DNA from: JAAYTY01 sp964569245
GTDB taxonomy: Bacteria > Fermentibacterota > Fermentibacteria > Fermentibacterales > Fermentibacteraceae
Direction of reading: 5' to 3'
DNA length: 64,000 nucleotides
Assembly (NCBI GenBank): GCA_964569245.1
Contig: CAZMTK010000002.1
Coordinates: 186,001-250,000, forward strand
Shown here: one piece after another, positions 16,953 through 25,421 of the stretch
Layout of the letters: every line of letters starts with the position of its first letter
Position numbering within the stretch: position 1 is the first letter of the stretch
Notes under the pieces: generated by a model
Seen by the model: only the letters and a program-made list of their open reading frames with translations
What the model was told of the DNA's origin: nothing
The model's database searches: none
Position numbers and translations under genes: made by a program

Positions 16953-18522
16953 CTCTTGACAGGAGGCGAAGGGCGCCGGGCGACCTGGCAAGGAGGGAGG
17001 CCAGCAGGTAGGCGACTGCCCCGGCCGCAAGGTACAGTGCAAGGAGCGACGCCCGCTCGGTGAAAGGGGCTTCGAGATCGAACCTCGCGAATCTGCCGAG
17101 AACGAGCACGCAGCCCGCAGCAGCGATTGCGGGGAAGACTATCCGGGCATGGTCTGAGATTATCCCGCCGGCCTTCAAGCCGCCTGCCTTCCTGTCGAGG
17201 ACGACAGCCTGCAGGACGGTCTTGCCGGCGGAGGCCAGAGTCACCGCGAGAGCAAGCCCTCCTACGCCAAGCGGTCCTACCAGGAGCACGCACAGGAGAG
17301 CGTTGACGATCATCGCCCAGATCCCCAGGGCTACCGGGGTCTTCGTATCCTTGAGAGCATAGAATCCCCTCTGAAGTATCGTTCCGAAGCCGTACTGGGC
17401 AAGCCATGGAGCGTAGAAGACAAGGCTCCAGGCCACCAGCCTCGTGCTGTCTGCGTCGAAGCTCCCCCGCTGGAAGAGGACAGAGACAACGGGAACGGCA
17501 AGCACCGCAAGCATCAGCGATGCAGGCACCATGCCGAACGAGCACCAGTAGAGCAGGCTGCGCAGCTCGCAGCGGAAGCCCTCCATGTCCCGCCTGGCCG
17601 CCAGGTCGGAGAAGGCGGTGTCCGCCAGGGTCATTACCGGGAGGAAGACCACCGAGAGGGCGATCTTGACCATCCTGTCGGAGTAGTCGAGGGCGGTGAC
17701 GGAGCTCTCTGTCAGCAGCGAAGCGAAGACCCTGTTGATGAACGGTGTCAGAAGGCCCAGCAGGGTTCCGACGACCACGGGTCCAGCCATCGACATCTGT
17801 GTTCGGAATGCGGGTTCCCTTGCATCCGGCACGGGCTTCCATCTGTATCCCGGGCCTGGCGAGCCCAGCGCTGCGGCGAGGAAAGCCGCCATGACTCCGA
17901 AGAGGACCGATGCCGGCATCACCATCACTCCCAGCCTTCCCGAGGCGACGAGCACCGTGGCATAGGACCCGCCCATCTCCAGAAGGCGTATCAGAGCCGT
18001 CATGCCGAACCTGCGCTGATGATTGTAGAGCCCCTGCAGAATCCCCGACACTGCCGAGAAGAGCACGGTGGGCAGCAGCACCAGGACCATGGTCCCTGCC
18101 AGCTCCCTGGCCTGGAGCGCGAGCCCCGGCCCGCAGGCCTGCACGAGCCGATTCCTGAAGACGGCGAGCACGACCGTGAGCAGGATGCCTGCCATGCCGA
18201 TCCATGTGATGACCCTGTCGGTGAGGGCTTTCGCGGCCTGCATTCCCCTGTTCCTGACTGCATCGGAATAGACCGGGAGGAATGTCGAGCCGAAGGAGTT
18301 CGCGATGATCTCCCTGAGAAGGGTGGGAACCATGAGCGCTATCGCGAAGGCGTCCGTGCGCCAGTCGGTCCCGAACATTCGCGCGAATTCCGCCTGCCTC
18401 AGATACATGAAGATGGCGGCGAGGAGGCTGCCGGCCGACATGAGCGAAAAACCCCTGCCCCTGCCGGGCGTGGTTCCGGTCAGCCAGCCTAGCCGTTCGG
18501 TGAAGCCGTTGCGCAGCGACAT
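16939..18522 (-). CDS. murJ: lipid II flippase MurJ (MVF family)
   Basis: The protein has 527 residues from the ATG at 18522; the in-frame extension upstream overlaps the preceding glycosyltransferase gene and is rejected. It has about 14 hydrophobic helices. Family features include the early RQAEFARMFG-DWRTDAF block, ANSFGSTFLPVY, and the later GTILQRGFYALKDTKTP segment that MurJ shares with its relatives. It flips undecaprenyl-linked precursors to the outer face, either lipid II or, given the glycan locus next door, an oligosaccharide-lipid. The final residues and stop are encoded within the right arm of the palindromic element, implying that insertion replaced the original 3' end. Confidence 0.88.
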   Translation of the reverse strand: MSLRNGFTERLGWLTGTTPGRGRGFSLMSAGSLLAAIFMYLRQAEFARMFGTDWRTDAFAIALMVPTLLREIIANSFGSTFLPVYSDAVRNRGMQAAKALTDRVITWIGMAGILLTVVLAVFRNRLVQACGPGLALQARELAGTMVLVLLPTVLFSAVSGILQGLYNHQRRFGMTALIRLLEMGGSYATVLVASGRLGVMVMPASVLFGVMAAFLAAALGSPGPGYRWKPVPDAREPAFRTQMSMAGPVVVGTLLGLLTPFINRVFASLLTESSVTALDYSDRMVKIALSVVFLPVMTLADTAFSDLAARRDMEGFRCELRSLLYWCSFGMVPASLMLAVLAVPVVSVLFQRGSFDADSTRLVAWSLVFYAPWLAQYGFGTILQRGFYALKDTKTPVALGIWAMIVNALLCVLLVGPLGVGGLALAVTLASAGKTVLQAVVLDRKAGGLKAGGIISDHARIVFPAIAAAGCVLVLGRFARFDLEAPFTERASLLALYLAAGAVAYLLASLLARSPGALRLLSRGGRS

Positions 18523-18556
18523 CAGTCTTTCTGTCGAAATCCGGTTCTGCGAGGCG

Positions 18557-19666
18557 TCAGGATCGTGCGGCTTTCCTGTAGACGTCCAGGGTCTGCTCCG
18601 CGGTGCTCTTCCACGAGTAGCGGGATGCCTGACGAAGTCCCTTCTCAGCGAGATCCTCCCGCAGATCCCTGTCCCGGCAGAGTCTTTCGAGGCCCTGCGC
18701 AATGTCCTCGACGACCGTGGGGTCGATCAGCATGGCGGCTTCGCCGGCCACTTCCGACATGGAGGAGTTGTTCGAGGTGAGAACGGGAGTGCCGCATGCC
18801 ATCGATTCCAGTACAGGAAGGCCGAACCCTTCGTAGAGGCTGGGCCAGGCCAGGAAGTCCGCCATCGAGAGTATCGCCGGGATGTCCTTCCTCTCCACCG
18901 GCCCGGCGAGCATCACCCGCTCGCGAAGAGGGCTCTGGCTGAGGAGATCTATGATGGGCTGATACTTCCAGGATCTGGAGCCGGCGAGCACCAGCATCTG
19001 GTCAACGTTGCTCGTGACCATGGCGAAGGCCCTGAGGAGGCCGATGACGTTCTTCCTCGGCTCCAAAGCGCCGAGATAGAGGATGTACTGCTGCGGAAGC
19101 GAATACAGCTTCCTGACCTCATCGAGCCTGGATTCGTCGGTGACTCTGCGGTAGTCCGGCGGGGCGGCCTCGTAGATGACGCTGATCTTGCCGGAGGCAT
19201 CGGGGAAGTGTCTCCGGATCTCAGAAGCTGTGAACTCCGACACTGCGATTATCTTTGCTGATTTTCTGAGCAGGCTGGGCATGATGAAGTTGTGCAGGCG
19301 GGTCTGGATTGTGTGTATGACGGGCATCAGATAGCCCGAGAGGTCGTGGATCGTCACAACGGCCGGCACCGGAAGCCTGAGGGGCAGCCTGTGCCAGGGC
19401 GAGTGATAGACATCCAGCCTGTCTCTCTTCATGTGTGTCGGCAGTGAAAGCTGGAACCAGAGCTGTGCCCTCGGGATGGGCCGGTTGACCAGGCAGATCT
19501 TGTAGTTGGGCGGCAGGTCGAGCTTTATCGGAATGGGCCTGTTGGTATAGAGGAAGAACTCGTCCGAAGTGTCCACCTCGGCAAGCCCCGACAGCAGCCC
19601 CAGAACATAGCTGGGCATGCCGGACATCCTCATCACCAGCGGCGAAATCTCCAGCCCTATCCGCAA
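18557..19666 (-). CDS. glycosyltransferase family 4 (mannosyl/rhamnosyltransferase-like)
   Basis: These 369 residues form a GT-B enzyme of the GT4 family. Visible landmarks are VTIHDLSGYL, the YLGALEPRKN nucleotide-binding turn, and the EX7E motif EGFGLPVLE with a following ACGTPVLTSN. This organisation is that of cytoplasmic retaining enzymes adding mannose, rhamnose or similar sugars to a polyprenyl-linked glycan. The start is divergent from the plus-strand GT4 gene at 19767, and 34 bp separate its stop from murJ, so the two are likely co-transcribed. Confidence 0.9.
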   Translation of the reverse strand: MRIGLEISPLVMRMSGMPSYVLGLLSGLAEVDTSDEFFLYTNRPIPIKLDLPPNYKICLVNRPIPRAQLWFQLSLPTHMKRDRLDVYHSPWHRLPLRLPVPAVVTIHDLSGYLMPVIHTIQTRLHNFIMPSLLRKSAKIIAVSEFTASEIRRHFPDASGKISVIYEAAPPDYRRVTDESRLDEVRKLYSLPQQYILYLGALEPRKNVIGLLRAFAMVTSNVDQMLVLAGSRSWKYQPIIDLLSQSPLRERVMLAGPVERKDIPAILSMADFLAWPSLYEGFGLPVLESMACGTPVLTSNNSSMSEVAGEAAMLIDPTVVEDIAQGLERLCRDRDLREDLAEKGLRQASRYSWKSTAEQTLDVYRKAARS

Positions 19667-19766
19667 GAAATGGAACCTCCCTTTGGAGACCCACTATTAT
19701 GAAGTTGTCGACATCCGGTCAACGACCACCTTGACCCGGAGCCCTCCCCTCGTATTCTCTCCCATC

Positions 19767-20966
19767 ATGAACACGAGCTTCTGCGAACCAGACCGTCCGA
19801 GGACGGGATTCTTCCACCACCTCCCAACCGGAGGAGCGGTGCGTGCAGCCTCAAGCCATCTTGCTGGGCTCTCGCACAGGCTCGACTTCAGGCTCCATGT
19901 GCCGCAGGGAGCCGCAAGATTCTTCCCCGATCCCCGCCTCGATGCCAGGCTGTGGCCCTTCCCGGAGGGGGCGCGCCTCGGCCGCGCCTCCAGGCTGGCC
20001 GCTCCTGTGATGCTGTGGAGGAAGCTTCGAGCGTTCGAAGGGCTCTGCAGACGGATCGCCACGGCCATGATTGAGGAAGGGTGCGAGAGGGCTCTCGTGC
20101 ACCCTTCGATGATAGTCGCTGCTCCTCCGCTCATCGGCATCCTCGGCATCCCTTCGGTGTACTACTGCCACGAGTATCCGAGGCATTTCTACGAGAAGGG
20201 CGTCACAAAGACTCCCAACAGGCTCTCCGAGCTCATGGTGAGGCACGTGCTGCTCCGCGAGAAGAGGCTAGACAGGAGCGGATTCCTGGCCGCTTCGGAG
20301 GTGGCGACGAATTCCTTCTACATGGCGCAGAGGCTTGAAGAGGCGTACGGCAGGAGGCCCGTCGTCGTAAGGCCCGCTCTGGACGCCGCGGACTTCACGC
20401 CCCGCTACGGCGGCGGTTTCGGATACGTTCTCTCTGTCGGCGCCCTCCATCCCCTCAAGGGGCACGATCTGACGGTTAGGGCGCTGGCTCTGATCCCGCG
20501 CACCTCCAGGCCCCCGCTCGTCGTCGTAGGAGACAGAGGAAGCCGGGGATACGCGGAAAGGATCGAGGGCATGGCAGAGAGGCTCGGCGTTGATGTGACC
20601 ATACGCATGTCGCTTCCTTTCGAGGAGCTCCAGCGCCTCTACTCGTCTGCGTCGGTGGTGGTCTGTCCGCAGAAGAACGAGCCCTACGGATTCGTCCCGC
20701 TGGAGGCCATGGCCTCGGGCAGGCCGGTAGTGGCGGTGTCGGAGGGGGGATTCCCCGAGAATGTCGCCGATGGCGAGACAGGCGTTCTCGTGCCCAGGGA
20801 TGCGGGAGCACTCGCATCGGCGGTATCCTCCCTGCTGTCAGACCCAGCCCGCTGCGAAGCCCTCGGAAGAGCCGGAAGAGCCTTCGTAGAGCGGGAGAGG
20901 AATCCTGCAGCCGAGGCTGAGCAGATGCTGGAGATCATCCTCAGGGCCCGTGCCGACCATGGCTGA
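19767..20966 (+). CDS. glycosyltransferase family 4, paralogue 1
   Basis: The protein has 399 residues from the ATG at 19767. Conserved parts are FHHLPTGGAVRA at the donor-loop end, YYCHEYPRHFYEKG, LSVGALHPLKGHD and the EX7E motif EPYGFVPLEAMASGRPVVAV. The neighbour downstream has the same blocks (FHNLPSGGGIRA, FCFEYPRHIFEPG, LSVGALWPFKGHD, EPYGLVPLEAMACGRPVVAV), so the two arose by tandem duplication. The 4-8 bp overlap with that gene suggests coupled translation and perhaps successive sugar transfers. The donor sugar cannot be told from sequence. Confidence 0.88.
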   Translation: MNTSFCEPDRPRTGFFHHLPTGGAVRAASSHLAGLSHRLDFRLHVPQGAARFFPDPRLDARLWPFPEGARLGRASRLAAPVMLWRKLRAFEGLCRRIATAMIEEGCERALVHPSMIVAAPPLIGILGIPSVYYCHEYPRHFYEKGVTKTPNRLSELMVRHVLLREKRLDRSGFLAASEVATNSFYMAQRLEEAYGRRPVVVRPALDAADFTPRYGGGFGYVLSVGALHPLKGHDLTVRALALIPRTSRPPLVVVGDRGSRGYAERIEGMAERLGVDVTIRMSLPFEELQRLYSSASVVVCPQKNEPYGFVPLEAMASGRPVVAVSEGGFPENVADGETGVLVPRDAGALASAVSSLLSDPARCEALGRAGRAFVERERNPAAEAEQMLEIILRARADHG

Positions 20967-22122
20967 GACGGAAGGTCTCCACCTGTTCCACAACCTGCCC
21001 TCCGGCGGAGGCATAAGGGCTCTGTCGGGCATGCTCTCGAGAATCGCACCAGAGAGACCCGTGCGGGCCTGGTCGCCGTCAGGGTCCCATCCTCTCCCGG
21101 AACTCGCGGGGCTCACGGAAGAGGTTCTGCCATTCCCGGACGGCTCCAGGATAAGAGGGATCCGCAGGCTGGGCGGGCCGCTGGGGCCGATGGCGAGGCT
21201 GAGACGGCTCGAGAAGCTCTGCATGCGGGCCGCAGAGCTGATGGACGCTGCCGGTCACGGGCCGGCGCTGATCTGCAACTCGATGTACGTTGCGGCACCG
21301 CCGGTTCTCCGCTTCATCCGGAGGCCTTCCGCATACTTCTGCTTCGAGTACCCGAGGCATATCTTCGAGCCCGGCCTGGTGAGGAGGACCGGCAGCAGGC
21401 TGTCCGAGGCGATCCTGGCTCCTCTCGCTCGGATGGAGCTCGAGATGGACCGCCGATCGGTTGGTGCCGCCGATCTCGTGATCGCCCTGTCGGAATACAT
21501 GGCTGGCAGGATCGGCTCCGTCTATGGCAGAGAGGCCCGGGTGGTCCGCCCGGGCGTGGACAGCTCCTTCTTCTCGCCATCGAACCGTCCTGGGGGAGGC
21601 GGCTTCGCCCTGAGCGTGGGAGCCCTGTGGCCGTTCAAGGGGCACGATTTCGCCATCAGAGCGGCGGCAGGCGCAGGCCTTCGCAGCATCGTAGTCACCG
21701 CGGACAGGGAGTTCCCCGGATACGGTGCCTTTCTCGAGAGGACAGCCGCGCGCGCACGAATCAGCCTCGCTGTCCTTTCCGGGCTTTCCGACCTGGAGCT
21801 GAGGGAGCTCTACCGCGCGTGCTCGGTGGTCATCTGCGGACAGCACTCGGAGCCCTACGGCCTTGTTCCACTGGAAGCCATGGCCTGCGGCCGCCCGGTG
21901 GTGGCCGTCGCGGAAGGAGGCTTCGTGGAGAACATCGAGCACGGAATCACAGGCTTCCTCACCCCTAGAGAGCCGGATGCTGCCGCAGAAGCAGTCAGGA
22001 AGGCTGTCGAGGCAGGCAGGTGGGCGGATGTCGGCGAGGCGGCGAGAGAGTTCGTGAAGAAGGAGAGATCGCTGGAAGCTGGTGCAGAGGGCCTGCTAGC
22101 TGCTCTCGGCAGTCTTTCCTGA
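20959..22122 (+). CDS. glycosyltransferase family 4, paralogue 2
   Basis: The protein has 387 residues from the ATG at 20959, which overlaps the end of paralogue 1 by 8 bp; a GTG at 20950 is an alternative. It is a GT-B fold enzyme with a donor-site EX7E (EPYGLVPLE). It is clearly related to the upstream gene but diverged enough to have a different acceptor or donor. The last 27 bp overlap tail-to-tail with the minus-strand GT2 gene, an unusually tight convergent arrangement for which no terminator is visible. Confidence 0.88.
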   Translation: MAETEGLHLFHNLPSGGGIRALSGMLSRIAPERPVRAWSPSGSHPLPELAGLTEEVLPFPDGSRIRGIRRLGGPLGPMARLRRLEKLCMRAAELMDAAGHGPALICNSMYVAAPPVLRFIRRPSAYFCFEYPRHIFEPGLVRRTGSRLSEAILAPLARMELEMDRRSVGAADLVIALSEYMAGRIGSVYGREARVVRPGVDSSFFSPSNRPGGGGFALSVGALWPFKGHDFAIRAAAGAGLRSIVVTADREFPGYGAFLERTAARARISLAVLSGLSDLELRELYRACSVVICGQHSEPYGLVPLEAMACGRPVVAVAEGGFVENIEHGITGFLTPREPDAAAEAVRKAVEAGRWADVGEAAREFVKKERSLEAGAEGLLAALGSLS

Positions 22123-23061
22123 CTGCTGCCCGGTGCGCCCTCCGGGTTCGATCCGGAGTGGTCGGGCGGCTTTGTACCTGGCGCCCATCCTCCGTGTGAA
22201 GCCGTCGAACACCGCCTTCCACATGGCGGGCACCAGAGCGGATTTCCGCTTCAAGGGATAGACCAGGGTCTTGGACCCAACCATGCCCGCAAGATATGCG
22301 TAGAAGGCCAGCCTGTGACGCAGCGGCAGGATCTCGTTCCCGAGCACTATTCGGTTCCTGAGGCTGTAGTAGATGGCGAAGGGCGAGAGCACGCCGCCGG
22401 CGCTCACCGATACGTGATGGAAGACGCCGGCGTCAGGAATCAGCCAGATGTCGTAGCCCTCCCTCATCACCCTTATGCCCAGGTCGGAATCCTCGAAATA
22501 CATGAAGAACTCGTCCCGGTAGCCGCCCAGCCTTCTGTAGAGCTCTGTCCTTGTCATCGTCGCGCAGCCGGTCGCGAAGACGGTCTTCACAGGGTTTTCC
22601 GGCAGGCTCTTCCTGTCAGGCCAGAATCGCTGGTCGTAGATCATCCTCGCCGGTCTGAACTCGGCGCCGGCGCTCCAGACAGTGTCCGGCTTCGATGCGA
22701 AGAATACCGCAGGCGTGGTGATGCCTGCACGCGGCTCCTGCTCGAGGAATCCGGCCAGCCTTGCCACTGTGCCAGGCTCGACCGTGGCATCGTTGTTCAG
22801 AATGAAGGTGTAGGGGGCCTCTCCCGGCTCCATGAGCTCGAAGGCCTTGTTGTTTCCTGTCGCGAACCCCGTGTTCTCCGACAGTCTGCGGAACCTGAGC
22901 CCCGGGTAGTCGGAGAGCCAGGCGGGGGGTTCGGCTGCGCTGTCGTTGTCTATCAGCAGGGGCAGGATCTCCACGCCGCCTTCGGACCGGTAGAGAGAGT
23001 CCAGGCACATGCGCGTGAGTTCCCACTGGTCGTGATTCAGGAGAAGAACGGCGACTCGCAA
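22096..23061 (-). CDS. glycosyltransferase family 2 (rhamnosyltransferase-like)
   Basis: The protein has 321 residues. The N-terminal GT-A domain starts VAVLLLNHDQWELTRMCLDSL, with IDNDS, the NTGFATGNNKAFE acceptor loop and LNNDATVEP (the DxD-equivalent). GGYRDEFFMYFEDSDLGIR follows. A short amphipathic or hydrophobic stretch near residues 245-265 may contact the membrane. These features match the WcaE/RfbN-like branch that transfers rhamnose or similar sugars. It is transcribed away from the epimerase gene at 23199, with about 140 bp for both promoters. Confidence 0.9.
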   Translation of the reverse strand: MRVAVLLLNHDQWELTRMCLDSLYRSEGGVEILPLLIDNDSAAEPPAWLSDYPGLRFRRLSENTGFATGNNKAFELMEPGEAPYTFILNNDATVEPGTVARLAGFLEQEPRAGITTPAVFFASKPDTVWSAGAEFRPARMIYDQRFWPDRKSLPENPVKTVFATGCATMTRTELYRRLGGYRDEFFMYFEDSDLGIRVMREGYDIWLIPDAGVFHHVSVSAGGVLSPFAIYYSLRNRIVLGNEILPLRHRLAFYAYLAGMVGSKTLVYPLKRKSALVPAMWKAVFDGFTRRMGARYKAARPLRIEPGGRTGQQSGKTAESS

Positions 23062-23198
23062 GCTCGACCTCCGGCTGCGAACATATCCGCCAGCATATTC
23101 GGAAGCCAGCGCGGAGGCCCGGTACTGTGCATGGCGATCCCTGCATGCTTATTTTCTTTGTTCACTGGTCCGAGTCTCCTCCCGAGGAGGGTGTGCAA

Positions 23199-24317
23199 TT
23201 GGAGAGGGTTCTCATAACCGGCGGCGCCGGCTTCATAGGATCCCATCTGGCAGATCTCATGATTTCCAGAGGCTACGCGGTGCGAGCATTCGACAACCTC
23301 GAGCCCCAGGTCCACGGGCCGTCGGGGCGAAGGCCGGAATATCTGCAGGATGCCGTGGAGCTGATAGTCGGCGACGTGAGGGATGCCGGGGCTGTCGACA
23401 AGGCTCTCGATGGCTGCTCCATGCTGGTCCATTTCGCAGCAGCCGTTGGCGTCGGCCAGTCCATGTACGAGATGCAGAGGTACACCTCCGTCAACGCCCT
23501 CGGCGCCGCCTGCGTCCTTGAGCAGGCTGCAAGGAGGGCCTCGTCAATCAGGCGCATGCTGGTAGCCAGCTCCATGTCCATATACGGAGAGGGCATGTAC
23601 CACTGTCAGTCGTGCGGAAGGGTCGCACCACGCCTCAGGACGGCGGAGCAGCTCTCCCAGAGGCGCTGGGAAACGGTGTGTCCGGTCTGCGGGGGCGGAT
23701 GCTCCCCGGTGCCTACTCCCGAGACCAAGCCTCTCTATCCGACATCCATCTACGCCGTGAACAAGAGGGACCACGAAGAGATGTTCCTTGCGGTCGGCGA
23801 GGCATACGGCATACCCACGGTCGCGATGAGGTTCTTCAACGTCTACGGCACTCGCCAGGCCCTGTCCAATCCCTACACGGGCGTCGGAGCGATCTTCGCC
23901 TCCCGGCTTCTGAACGGAAAGCCTCCCGTGATATTCGAGGACGGGCGCCAGAGCCGTGACTTCATTCATGTCAGCGACATCGCCAGGGCCTGCCTTCTCG
24001 CGCTCGAGTCCGGCGTCTCGGGCGAGGTCTTCAACGTGGGCACAGGGAGGCCGACCTCGGTTCTGGACATGGCATGCGGCCTCGCCCGCAAGCTGGGCCG
24101 GCCCGAGGAGTTCGAGATTCGCAACCAGTACCGGGCAGGCGACATCAGGCACTGCTTCGCCGATGCCGGCAAGGCGGCGGCCATGCTGGGCTTCGAAGCC
24201 TCCATCGCCTTCGAGGACGGTCTGGACGAGCTGGTCGAATGGGTCCGGACCTGCACGGCGGCGGACCTCGTCGAGACCGCCACCAGGGAGCTTGCAGACC
24301 GCGGGCTCACCCGCTGA
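23199..24317 (+). CDS. NAD-dependent nucleotide-sugar epimerase with Cys4 insertion
   Basis: This is an extended-SDR enzyme of about 372 residues. The Rossmann motif is GGAGFIGSHLAD, the catalytic Ser lies in LVASSMSIYGEG, Tyr/Lys are in YAVNK, and RDFIHVSDIARAC follows. Between the Ser and Tyr regions is an inserted CxxC (CQSC)...CxxC (CPVC) pair about 33 residues apart, which could bind zinc. Such insertions are known in dTDP-L-rhamnose 4-epimerase-like proteins, so conversion of rhamnose to 6-deoxy-talose is a possible reaction. The TTG at 23199 has an 8-nt spaced GGAGG; GTG 23193 and ATG 23127 are alternatives. It is the first gene of the nine-gene run. Confidence 0.85.
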   Translation: MERVLITGGAGFIGSHLADLMISRGYAVRAFDNLEPQVHGPSGRRPEYLQDAVELIVGDVRDAGAVDKALDGCSMLVHFAAAVGVGQSMYEMQRYTSVNALGAACVLEQAARRASSIRRMLVASSMSIYGEGMYHCQSCGRVAPRLRTAEQLSQRRWETVCPVCGGGCSPVPTPETKPLYPTSIYAVNKRDHEEMFLAVGEAYGIPTVAMRFFNVYGTRQALSNPYTGVGAIFASRLLNGKPPVIFEDGRQSRDFIHVSDIARACLLALESGVSGEVFNVGTGRPTSVLDMACGLARKLGRPEEFEIRNQYRAGDIRHCFADAGKAAAMLGFEASIAFEDGLDELVEWVRTCTAADLVETATRELADRGLTR

Positions 24318-25421
24318 ATGAAGCTGCTTCTCGACGCCAGGGCGCTCCAGCCCGTGCTGGACGGGATCGGCCGCTACTCGGCGGCCGTGACGGCGGGCCT
24401 CTGCAGGGTCAGACCAGCCTGGGAGATGAAGATGCTCGTCTCCCCGGGGAGTTCGTCGAACGTGCACGTCGCCTCCTCGTCGCGGCTGACCGTCTCCGAG
24501 AGCGCGGTACCCCGCTTCAGGCCAGGAGAGCGGCACGCTCTCTCCGGGGTAGTCAGGGCGGCGCAGCCCGATGCTTTGCACAACTTCTCGATGGCCGGCC
24601 CCTCGTGGCCGGGCATTCCCGGGTGCTTCACCGTCCACGATCTCATGGTGCTCGAGCTCCCCGGCTACTTCGGCCCCGGACGGCTCAGGAATGCCCTCTC
24701 GCGCAGATGGTTCGGGAAGCTGATCTCCGGCTCGATCGACAGGGCGGCAGCGGTAGTGACGGACTCGCACTGGGTCGGAGACAGGATCACGGCCCGCTTC
24801 CCCGCTGCAGCCGACAAACTGAAGGTCATCCACCCGGCGCAGGACCTGTTCGATCCCGCGAGGCACACACCCCGGGAGAGGCAGGGGTTCCTCCTCTACG
24901 TCGGTAATGCTCGTGCATACAAGAACCTGGGAAGGCTGTTCGCCGCATACCGTCTCGCTTCGTCGAGATCCTCCCTGCCGGAACTCGTCATGGTCGTGAG
25001 GCGGGACAGAGCGTTCGCCTCGATGGAGCGAGAGATCGACAGACTCGGCCTGCGCGGAAGGATACGGATCCTGTCCGCAGTGACGGAAGCGGAGCTCAGG
25101 GATCTCTACTCGACCTGCCTGGCTTTCGCCTCCCCCTCGATATGCGAGGGCTTCGGCCTTCCGGTGCTGGAGGCGATGGCAGCCGGATGCCCGGTGCTTG
25201 CGAGCCGGGGGACGACGCTCGAGGAGGTGGCCGGCGACGGCGCCCTGCTCGTCGATCCGTACAGCGTCGAAGCCATCGCTTCAGGCCTCGAGGAGATCTG
25301 TGGAAGCCCCGTTCTCAGGGCCGCCCTGGCCGAGAAGGCTCTGGCGAGGGCTTCGGGCTTCCACTGGGACGTCGCTGCGGAGGCGGTCGCACGCATTCTG
25401 GAGGGGATCGTAGCGACATGA
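24318..25421 (+). CDS. glycosyltransferase family 4
   Basis: The 367 residues start immediately after the epimerase TGA. GT4 landmarks include FTVHDLMVLELPGYF, the LYVGNARAYKNLGR turn, and the EX7E motif CEGFGLPVLEAMAAGCPVLAS, followed by EEVAGDGALLVDP. It is most similar in layout to mannosyl/galactosyltransferases of O-antigen loci. It overlaps the next gene by ATGA, so synthesis of this transferase and the radical SAM enzyme is coupled. Confidence 0.9.
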   Translation: MKLLLDARALQPVLDGIGRYSAAVTAGLCRVRPAWEMKMLVSPGSSSNVHVASSSRLTVSESAVPRFRPGERHALSGVVRAAQPDALHNFSMAGPSWPGIPGCFTVHDLMVLELPGYFGPGRLRNALSRRWFGKLISGSIDRAAAVVTDSHWVGDRITARFPAAADKLKVIHPAQDLFDPARHTPRERQGFLLYVGNARAYKNLGRLFAAYRLASSRSSLPELVMVVRRDRAFASMEREIDRLGLRGRIRILSAVTEAELRDLYSTCLAFASPSICEGFGLPVLEAMAAGCPVLASRGTTLEEVAGDGALLVDPYSVEAIASGLEEICGSPVLRAALAEKALARASGFHWDVAAEAVARILEGIVAT

